This document shows positions 1 to 4,937 of a DNA stretch of 7,496 nt, one piece after another (within the stretch, counting starts at the first letter, position 1; every line of letters starts with the position of its first letter). The DNA comes from Neorhizobium sp. UBA7851 (GTDB taxonomy: Bacteria > Pseudomonadota > Alphaproteobacteria > Rhizobiales > Rhizobiaceae). The translations under genes and the position numbers were made by a program. Location: assembly GCA_002500765.1 (NCBI GenBank), contig DLSX01000190.1, positions 1 to 7,496 of the forward strand, read 5' to 3'. The notes below the pieces were generated by a model. It searched no databases. It saw only the letters and a program-made list of their open reading frames with translations, and was not told the origin of the DNA.

Positions 1-27
1 GATACCGGAAATCCTTGCGGACGATCC
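1..27 (-). pseudogene. In-frame continuation of the chemoreceptor beyond the premature TAA
   Basis: Reading the minus strand in the same frame past the TAA at 28-30 gives the residues GSSARISGI up to the window edge. In rhizobial receptors the segment after DAMQRI normally reads like E-x-SS-x-x-IS-x-I and leads into the hairpin tip. The match on both sides, with no change of frame, indicates that TAA replaces a glutamate codon (GAA to TAA is one base). The rest of the gene lies outside the window, so I cannot say whether it is otherwise intact. Confidence 0.65.
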
Positions 28-1599
28 TTAGATACGCTGCATGGCATCCAGCGCATTCGCAACAAGGCCCCGCGGATGCTCCGCCGCCTTGTTCGCGTCG
101 CTTGCAAGGCCATGGGCCTCCTGCGAGCGGCGCGACGAATTGCCGACATTGGCGGTGATCTCATCCAGCGCTGCCGCTGTTTCCTCCAGCGAGGCCGCCT
201 GCTGTTCCGTGCGGCGGGAAAGATCATCGGCACTGCCTGCGATTTCGCGGCTTCCACCTTCGATCGAGCCGCTGGCATGGGCGATTTCCGTCATCACATC
301 CGCAAGGCGTGCCACGGTCTGGTTGAGGTCGCTGCGCAGCGCCTCGAAATCGGGCGCGAAAGGCTCCGACAGCGTGAAGGAGAGATCCCCTTCGGCCAGG
401 CGCTGCAGACCGGCAGCCAGACCGCGGGTCGCCTGCTGCAATATCCTTCTCGCCTCGGCTTCCGCGTTCTCATGCATGCGCTTGCGTTCATCCTCGGCAT
501 TGGCACGAGCTGTCGCCGCCTCCTGCTCAAGTCGCCTGTTGGCGATTGCAGCCTCGCGAAAAGTATCGAGTGCCTCGGCCATCGCGCCGAATTCATTGCG
601 ACAGTTCAGCGCCGGGATGGTGATATCCGTCTGGCCACCGGCCAGCCTGCGCATGGCTCCGGTCATGGCGACGACCGGGCCGGTGATGGAACGCCCGACC
701 AGCCAGACGCCCGCGATCAGCGTTGCTATTGCGCCAAGAAGAAGCGCCGCGACTATGATGAGATTGCGTTCCGCAACCAGCTCGTTCTCGGCCAGCGTTT
801 CAGCCTGCTGCGTCTCATAGGCTGCGCGGACGGCTGCGACCTGCGGCTCAAGCGCCCGATAGGCCTCAGACACCTCAGCTTGCGACTTTGCCTCCTTCAA
901 GCTGCCATCGGCATAAAGCCTGAACGCCGTCCGATAGACTTCCAATGCGTCCATGACGCGGCTGCGCTGTGCGCCAGGACGAAAGGCCTGCTTAACCAGA
1001 GCCGTAAAGATCTCCGCCTCTGCTGCATGCTTTTCGAGATAGTCCGCATCACGACGCAGGATGAAATCCTTCTCATGTCGGCGCATCATCAACATGCTGG
1101 CGCGAATGGCTGCATCCTCGACGGACTGAAGGCGATCCTCGATCGAGTGCACGGCGGAGCGCATGGCGCCTTCAAGGCCGTTATTCTGGTCGAGCCCGAG
1201 ATCCTGATTGTCTTTTACCAGCGTCGCAAAGGCAGCCTCGTAGGCAGCAAGCCCCACGCCCAACCGGTCGAGATTGGCAGTAAGCTCGCCGCTGGCGGAA
1301 GACCCTAGTCCGTCGAGCCGGACATGAACGCCCGCAATCGCCGTTTGAAACTTCTCTACCGCCGCGATGTCCTTGTTCAGCAGGAAATACTGCTCCCACA
1401 GCAGGCTGTCGCTCACGCTCGCGGAAATATTGGAGACTTCCGCCTGTCTTTCCGTCAGCGCATCCGCAGTCGCCCGATAACTTGCCTCGATTTGTCTCTG
1501 GCCAAGAAAGATCGCCGAAATGGCGACTATACCGACAAGAGCCATGACGGCGAGCAGCAGCACGCGATGAGAGATACGCAGATGAGAAAACAAGGCCAA
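28..1599 (-). CDS. Methyl-accepting chemotaxis protein (HBM-type sensor, two HAMP segments), truncated by an in-frame stop
   Basis: This is an inner-membrane chemoreceptor that should sense a periplasmic ligand and control CheA through CheW. Residues 13-32 form the first membrane segment. A helical periplasmic domain of about 245 residues follows, with helical-bimodular (HBM) style motifs: NNGLEGAMR near 139-147 and MRRHEKDFILRR near 172-183. The second membrane segment is about 280-302, HAMP is about 303-356 (P308 is the typical early proline), and a second HAMP-like stretch is near 390-440. The methylation-helix region (QQAASLEETAAALDEI) comes near the end. The start is TTG at 1599: the frame has a stop at 1651-1653, no ATG lies between, and the Shine-Dalgarno is weak. 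The protein ends at 523 residues (DAMQRI) before the conserved CheA/CheW-binding hairpin tip, so the product should not signal normally. The frame continues beyond the TAA, so this is probably a nonsense-mutated gene or a base-call error. The ligand is unknown; HBM receptors in other bacteria bind organic acids. Confidence 0.88.
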   Translation of the reverse strand: MALFSHLRISHRVLLLAVMALVGIVAISAIFLGQRQIEASYRATADALTERQAEVSNISASVSDSLLWEQYFLLNKDIAAVEKFQTAIAGVHVRLDGLGSSASGELTANLDRLGVGLAAYEAAFATLVKDNQDLGLDQNNGLEGAMRSAVHSIEDRLQSVEDAAIRASMLMMRRHEKDFILRRDADYLEKHAAEAEIFTALVKQAFRPGAQRSRVMDALEVYRTAFRLYADGSLKEAKSQAEVSEAYRALEPQVAAVRAAYETQQAETLAENELVAERNLIIVAALLLGAIATLIAGVWLVGRSITGPVVAMTGAMRRLAGGQTDITIPALNCRNEFGAMAEALDTFREAAIANRRLEQEAATARANAEDERKRMHENAEAEARRILQQATRGLAAGLQRLAEGDLSFTLSEPFAPDFEALRSDLNQTVARLADVMTEIAHASGSIEGGSREIAGSADDLSRRTEQQAASLEETAAALDEITANVGNSSRRSQEAHGLASDANKAAEHPRGLVANALDAMQRI

Positions 1600-1647
1600 T
1601 TCGTGAATCCCGGTGCAGATGAATGTGCCGGGATAACTGCCTGTCAG

Positions 1648-1661
1648 GGTTTAAATAAACC
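1648..1661. repeat. Inverted repeat GGTTTA-AA-TAAACC in the chemoreceptor leader
   Basis: A perfect 6+2+6 inverted repeat lies 49 bases upstream of the chemoreceptor TTG start. It is AT-rich in the centre (TTTAAA), so it could overlap a promoter -10 element or be an operator half-site pair. No regulator can be assigned from sequence alone. Confidence 0.4.
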
Positions 1662-1675
1662 TCAATCAGAAGACT

Positions 1676-1694
1676 AAAATTGGCTTCCAATTTT
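1676..1694. repeat. Inverted repeat AAAATTGG-CTT-CCAATTTT
   Basis: This is a perfect 8-bp inverted repeat with a 3-base spacer, between aspS and the chemoreceptor. The arms are AT-rich, so it is a poor RNA terminator, but the shape suits a dimeric DNA-binding protein. It lies 77-95 bases upstream of the receptor start, where a promoter or operator would be expected. It overlaps the first arm of the next repeat by four bases. Confidence 0.45.
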
Positions 1695-1736
1695 GCATTG
1701 CAGCGATGCAACTTCGCATTGCACAGCTATGCAAAA
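1691..1736. repeat. Cluster of TGCA palindromes bounded by TTTTGCAT and ATGCAAAA
   Basis: The segment opens with TTTTGCAT (1691-1698) and closes with its exact reverse complement ATGCAAAA (1729-1736). Inside are five copies of the self-complementary tetramer TGCA, starting at 1694, 1699, 1707, 1720 and 1730. The octamer GCATTGCA occurs twice in direct orientation (1695-1702 and 1716-1723). An inner stem TTGCAT/ATGCAA (1693-1698 with 1706-1711) is also possible. It may be an operator cluster for the chemoreceptor or a decayed intergenic palindromic element; I cannot decide between these. Confidence 0.4.
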
Positions 1737-1758
1737 CGGCGACCCGAGGGCCGCCGTT
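1735..1758 (-). terminator. Rho-independent terminator of aspS
   Basis: On the minus strand this reads AACGGCG, a 10-base loop that can pair further (CCC with GGG type), then CGCCGTT and further T residues, giving the run TTTT at the base of the stem. It is a 7-bp GC-rich stem about 50 bases after the aspS stop, in the right orientation to end aspS transcription. It also separates aspS from the chemoreceptor downstream. Confidence 0.6.
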
Positions 1759-1786
1759 GAGATCACTTGAGAATGTTCAAATCGGA

Positions 1787-1802
1787 GGACTGAAATCAGT
1801 CC
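1787..1802. repeat. Perfect hairpin GGACTG-AAAT-CAGTCC just after aspS
   Basis: This 16-base perfect inverted repeat begins 7 bases beyond the aspS stop on the minus strand. RNA from either strand would form a 6-bp stem with a 4-base loop, or 7 bp if the tight loop is allowed. No T tract follows on the minus strand, so alone it is not a convincing terminator. It may protect the aspS 3' end or act together with the terminator at 1735-1758. Confidence 0.4.
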
Positions 1803-1808
1803 TTCTTA

Positions 1809-3599
1809 TCAATCTTTCTTAACCGGCGGGATCGGACGGATCGCCAGTTCGCGCAGCTGGGTCGGGGTGGCTTCCGACGGGGCGCCCATCAGCAGATCCT
1901 GCGCCTGCTGATTCATCGGGAACAGCGTGATTTCGCGCAGGTTCTTGGCGCCGGTGAGCAGCATGACCACGCGATCGACACCGGCTGCCATGCCACCGTG
2001 CGGAGGCGCACCGTACTGGAAGGCGCGGTAAAGGCCGCCGAAGCGGTCTTCAACGTCCTGCTGGGAAAGGCCGACCATTTCGAAGGCCTTGACCATGACT
2101 TCCGGCAGCTGGTTACGGATCGAACCCGAGGCGATTTCAAAGCCGTTGCAGACCATGTCGTACTGGTAGGCCTTGATCGTCAGCGGATCCTGGTTTTCCA
2201 GCGCGTCGAGGCCACCTTGCGGCATCGAGAACGGGTTGTGGGCGAAATCGATCTTCTTGTCTTCTTCGTTATATTCGAAGAACGGGAAGTCAACGATCCA
2301 GCACAGAGCGAACTGGTCCTTGTTGGCGAGACCCAGCTCGTCGGCAGCGCGGTTACGGGCTTCACCTGCGAACTTGTAGAACTTTTCCGGCTCGCCGGCG
2401 ACGAAGAAGCAGGCATCGCCCGCTTCGATGCCAAGCTGAACGCGCAGAGCTTCGGTGCGCTCTTCGCCGATGTTCTTGGCGAGCGGGCCGGAGCCTGCAA
2501 CCTTACCCTCTTCTTCCTTCCAGAAGATGTAGCCGAGACCCGGCTGGCCCTGCTGCTGTGCCCAAGCGTTCATGCGGTCGCAGAATGCGCGGCTGCCGCC
2601 GGTCTTGGCCGGGATCGCCCAGACTTCGACCTTCGGGTTCGACGCGATCATGCCGGCAAACACCTTGAAGCCGGAACCGGCAAAATGTTCGGTAACGGCC
2701 TGCATCTCGATCGGATTGCGCAGATCCGGCTTGTCGGAACCATACTTGCGGATCGCGACGTCATACGGAATGCGCGGGAATTCCTTGGTGACCGGCTTGC
2801 CTTCGGCAAATTCTTCGAAGATGCCGCGCATGACCGGTTCCATCGTCTCCCAGACTTCTTCCTGGGTGACGAAGCTCATTTCGAGGTCGAGCTGGTAGAA
2901 TTCGCCCGGCAGGCGGTCGGCGCGCGGATCTTCATCACGGAAGCACGGCGCGATCTGGAAATAACGGTCGAAACCGGCAACCATCATCAGCTGCTTGTAC
3001 TGCTGCGGCGCCTGCGGCAAGGCGAAGAATTTGCCGGGATGGATGCGGCTCGGCACGAGGAAGTCGCGTGCGCCTTCCGGCGAGGATGCGGTCAGGATCG
3101 GCGTCGAATATTCGGTAAAGCCACCGATCGTCATTTCGCGGCGCATGGCGGCGATGATCTGGGTGCGCTTGACGATGTTCTTGTGCAGCGTCTCACGACG
3201 CAGGTCGAGGAAACGATACTTCAGGCGCACATCTTCCGGATATTCCGGCTCGCCGAACACCGGCAGCGGCAGTTCCTTGGCAGCGCCCAGAACTTCGATT
3301 TCCTTGGCGTAGAGTTCGATCTCGCCGGTCGCCATGTTCTTGTTGACGGTATCTTCCGAACGCGCCTTGACGGTGCCGTCGATGCGGATGACCCATTCGC
3401 CTCGGACGATTTCGGCCGTCTTGAAGGCCGGTGAGTCCGGGTCGCAGACGACCTGGGTCATGCCGTAATGGTCACGCAGGTCAACGAACAGAACGCCGCC
3501 ATGATCTCGTACGCGATGGACCCAGCCGGAAATGCGGACATTGGAGCCGACATCCGACTTGCGGAGGGCTGCACAGGTGTGGCTGCGGTAACGATGCAT
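1809..3599 (-). CDS. aspS: Aspartyl-tRNA synthetase (bacterial class IIb, probably non-discriminating)
   Basis: This cytoplasmic enzyme activates aspartate with ATP and charges tRNA(Asp). The N-terminal OB-fold anticodon-binding domain spans about 15-107 and contains SGWVHRVRDHGGVLFVDLRD. The class II catalytic core follows, with PQAPQQYKQL at 195-204, motif 2 FRDEDPRADR at 220-229, a GAD insertion in roughly 290-400, and motif 3 GAPPHGGMAAGVDRVVMLL at 530-548 with its ATP-binding arginine at 543. At 596 residues it matches the bacterial family (E. coli 590) and appears intact. The ATG at 3599 has an AGGA Shine-Dalgarno 8 bases upstream. Histidine at 33 in the RDHGG segment is the residue linked to non-discriminating AspRS, which also charges tRNA(Asn); GatCAB then amidates that product. 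E. coli has leucine there. This specificity is inferred. The gene is transcribed divergently from the exported metal-protein pair. Confidence 0.97.
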   Translation of the reverse strand: MHRYRSHTCAALRKSDVGSNVRISGWVHRVRDHGGVLFVDLRDHYGMTQVVCDPDSPAFKTAEIVRGEWVIRIDGTVKARSEDTVNKNMATGEIELYAKEIEVLGAAKELPLPVFGEPEYPEDVRLKYRFLDLRRETLHKNIVKRTQIIAAMRREMTIGGFTEYSTPILTASSPEGARDFLVPSRIHPGKFFALPQAPQQYKQLMMVAGFDRYFQIAPCFRDEDPRADRLPGEFYQLDLEMSFVTQEEVWETMEPVMRGIFEEFAEGKPVTKEFPRIPYDVAIRKYGSDKPDLRNPIEMQAVTEHFAGSGFKVFAGMIASNPKVEVWAIPAKTGGSRAFCDRMNAWAQQQGQPGLGYIFWKEEEGKVAGSGPLAKNIGEERTEALRVQLGIEAGDACFFVAGEPEKFYKFAGEARNRAADELGLANKDQFALCWIVDFPFFEYNEEDKKIDFAHNPFSMPQGGLDALENQDPLTIKAYQYDMVCNGFEIASGSIRNQLPEVMVKAFEMVGLSQQDVEDRFGGLYRAFQYGAPPHGGMAAGVDRVVMLLTGAKNLREITLFPMNQQAQDLLMGAPSEATPTQLRELAIRPIPPVKKD

Positions 3600-3844
3600 G
3601 TCTTTTATCCTGGACTGATGCTTGAACGACCTTTTGCGGCATGCGAAGCAGCCCGGTCGAAATCATGGAAAATCGGCGCGAAAAGCGCATGGGCAGGCCG
3701 ATTTGTCAAGGTTGCAATGCTTCGACAAGGCCGCTTAGCACATGATAGTGGGCATCCGCCGGCCTCTTTGCCGTCTTGGGGCTGCGTGCTTATGTCCCTT
3801 CGTCGCCTCTTCAATATCGAGGCAGGCGATGCGATTATAGATCC
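3600..3844. other. Divergent intergenic region between aspS and the metal-protein pair
   Basis: No supported gene lies in this 245-base stretch. It holds the aspS Shine-Dalgarno (AGGA, 3608-3611, minus strand) and the candidate aspS -35 box. A small inverted repeat GCCTC-N9-GAGGC (3805-3809 with 3819-3823) lies 21 bases before the plus-strand start at 3845. A weak plus-strand promoter pair (TTCGAC at 3721-3726, 17-base spacer, GATAGT at 3744-3749) is possible. I looked for a CueR-like dyad and did not see one. Confidence 0.5.
3704..3709 (-). promoter_or_regulatory. aspS: Candidate -35 element (TTGACA) for aspS
   Basis: On the minus strand a perfect TTGACA lies about 105 bases before the aspS start codon. 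No good -10 hexamer sits 16-18 bases downstream (the segment there is GCTTTT), so the assignment is weak. Confidence 0.3.
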
Positions 3845-4216
3845 ATGGTCAAGTTTGTCCGGGTCATGCTGATGCTTCTGGCCGCGCTTTTTCTGGCGCG
3901 CGGACCCGTTGCCTATGGCGCGCAGCCGGCACCGGATCATGTCCACCTCAGCCATGCAGAACTGACCACGCATCGCGGGCATTGGCCGATGGACGGCCAC
4001 CAAGCCGAGACACAGTGCTCGAAGGCGGGATGCGCGCTTGCAGCCTGTCAGGTTCTGTCGGCAACGGCCGCGATCCTCCCGGACAACCCGATAGCTGTTC
4101 CGGTGCTCTCTTCACCGACCTTTGCCCTTCCCGACGATATAGGGTTTTCCTCCCTGCGTAACGGACCTCCCTCACCTCCTCCAAAATCTCCGATCGGTCA
4201 CCCGCAGGCGGCCTGA
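3845..4216 (+). CDS. Small exported His/Cys-rich protein, family unknown
   Basis: I do not recognise the family. The 123-residue product begins with a clear signal peptide: K3, R6, hydrophobic core at about 7-18, and a likely cleavage after AYGA near 26. The mature N-terminal part is rich in possible metal ligands: His at 32, 34, 37, 43, 46 and 52, Met49, and three evenly spaced cysteines at 58, 63 and 68 (C-X4-C-X4-C). The tail is proline-rich (GPPSPPPKSP) without a membrane anchor. ATG at 3845 is preferred over the in-frame TTG at 3776 because it places the signal peptide at the N-terminus; the Shine-Dalgarno is poor, so the in-frame ATGs at 3866 and 3872 remain possible. It ends 45 bases before the DUF411 gene on the same strand, suggesting a shared transcript and a periplasmic role in copper or similar metal handling. 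That role is inferred from composition and neighbour only. Confidence 0.7.
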   Translation: MVKFVRVMLMLLAALFLARGPVAYGAQPAPDHVHLSHAELTTHRGHWPMDGHQAETQCSKAGCALAACQVLSATAAILPDNPIAVPVLSSPTFALPDDIGFSSLRNGPPSPPPKSPIGHPQAA

Positions 4217-4249
4217 CCGCCCGAACCGAAACATTCGTTCGCCGATCCC

Positions 4250-4255
4250 AAGGAG
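4250..4255 (+). promoter_or_regulatory. Strong ribosome binding site AAGGAG fixing a GTG start
   Basis: A consensus AAGGAG lies 6 bases before the GTG at 4262. It supports GTG as the start of the DUF411 gene and so its complete signal peptide. Confidence 0.8.
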
Positions 4256-4261
4256 ATTATC

Positions 4262-4717
4262 GTGAACAGACAGACATTTGCGGCGAGATCGCTCGCCTTC
4301 GCAATGATGAGTGCAGCTTCTTTCATTGCCACCGGCGCCATGGCCGCCGAAATGATCGTTTATAAAAGCCCTTCCTGCGGCTGCTGCGAAGAATGGGCCG
4401 AGGCGCTGAAAGCGTCGGGCATCCCGCTTCGCATGGAAAATGTCGAGGACATGGACACATTGAAGGCAAGTTACAAAGTGCCGGACGATGCCTGGAGCTG
4501 CCATACGGCGGTATCCGAAGGCTATGTCTTTGAGGGTCATGTGCCGCTCGAAGCCGTCAACCGTGTGCTGGCCGAGCGTCGCGACATTGCCGGCATCGCC
4601 GTTCCCGGCATGCCGAGCGGCGCATTGGGAATGGGCGAAGACCCGGATGCTTCCTATGATGTGATCGCCTTCAACAAGGATGGAAGTCAGTCGGTCTATA
4701 TGGAGATCAGACCGTAA
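4262..4717 (+). CDS. DUF411 family periplasmic metal-binding protein
   Basis: This 151-residue protein matches the DUF411 family (COG3019-type predicted metal-binding proteins), often found beside copper-resistance genes; its biochemical role is not established. A signal peptide ends near AMA-A at residues 26-29. The mature protein opens with the family hallmark YKSPSCGCCEEW, with Cys39, Cys41 and Cys42. Later hallmarks are W78-S-CHT (Cys80, His81), EGHVP (His93) and the VPGMPSGALGMG turn. These Cys, His and Met residues are the likely metal ligands. The length is normal for the family. The start is GTG with a strong AAGGAG. The gene follows the His/Cys-rich exported protein by 45 bases and probably shares its promoter. 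No metal regulator, P-type ATPase or multicopper oxidase lies in the window, so copper specificity is an inference from the family. Confidence 0.92.
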   Translation: MNRQTFAARSLAFAMMSAASFIATGAMAAEMIVYKSPSCGCCEEWAEALKASGIPLRMENVEDMDTLKASYKVPDDAWSCHTAVSEGYVFEGHVPLEAVNRVLAERRDIAGIAVPGMPSGALGMGEDPDASYDVIAFNKDGSQSVYMEIRP

Positions 4718-4760
4718 CAGCGGGCGCCCTGGCGCCAATCCATATCTACCCTTGAACAAC

Positions 4761-4793
4761 CGCCCTTGGTCGTCCCAAAACAGGCCAAGGGCG
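4761..4793 (+). terminator. Hairpin after the metal-protein pair, possible terminator
   Basis: CGCCCTTGG (4761-4769) is followed after 15 bases by its exact reverse complement CCAAGGGCG (4785-4793), beginning 44 bases after the DUF411 stop. The stem is stable, but only a short GTGTGCGTTT follows, without a clean T run. It could end the metal-protein transcript or be a transcript-stabilising hairpin. Confidence 0.45.
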
Positions 4794-4852
4794 TGTGCGT
4801 TTATGGCTTGCACGTCACGCCCATCTGCAGGGATGCAATTTTCGCGTTGCGT

Positions 4853-4876
4853 GGCCGGCTCAAGTCATTTCCGGCC
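4853..4876. repeat. Inverted repeat GGCCGG-N12-CCGGCC upstream of the MFS gene
   Basis: This perfect 6-bp GC-only inverted repeat with a 12-base loop lies about 60 bases before the MFS start. The downstream plus-strand sequence is TGTCGTTTC, so a weak terminator, a leader hairpin or an operator are all possible. Apart from this and the hairpin at 4761-4793, the 220-base stretch 4718-4937 shows no gene and no convincing promoter. Confidence 0.35.
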
Positions 4877-4937
4877 TGTCGTTTCAATGCGCATCAGGCT
4901 ACAGCTTTCAGCGACACCCCCGCGCAAAGATTCCCCG

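Noticed and set aside
76..1308. Long plus-strand open frame of 410 codons opposite the chemoreceptor
   Set aside because: It is antisense to a clearly recognisable receptor, shows no domain or signal, and long shadow frames are common in GC-rich DNA.
1681..1697. Possible sigma-54 promoter (TGG then TTTGCA) on the plus strand
   Set aside because: The spacing between GG and GC is 11 bases instead of 10, and no plus-strand gene follows.
1735..1758. Possible operator instead of terminator
   Set aside because: The GC-rich stem, position about 50 bases after aspS and T residues on the minus strand fit termination better.
1998..3434. Plus-strand open frame of 478 codons opposite aspS
   Set aside because: It is the mirror of a highly conserved synthetase gene. 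The translation is rich in D, R, V and L in the pattern produced by the complement of GC-biased codons, with no family resemblance.
3468..3872. Plus-strand open frame spanning the aspS start and the divergent region
   Set aside because: It begins antisense inside aspS, has no ribosome site and no recognisable features, and its end overlaps the better-supported exported protein in another frame.
4723..4736. Double GGCGCC right after the DUF411 stop
   Set aside because: The two palindromes are separated by only two bases and no T tract follows, so neither a terminator nor a clear site can be claimed in such GC-rich sequence.
4172..4813. Minus-strand open frame of 213 codons over the DUF411 gene
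   Set aside because: It is antisense to a gene with a strong ribosome site, signal peptide and family motifs, and its own translation resembles nothing known.
4680..4937. N-terminal extension of the MFS frame upstream of 4938
   Set aside because: The extra residues are not membrane-like, overlap the end of the DUF411 gene and would place 86 non-conserved residues before the first helix.
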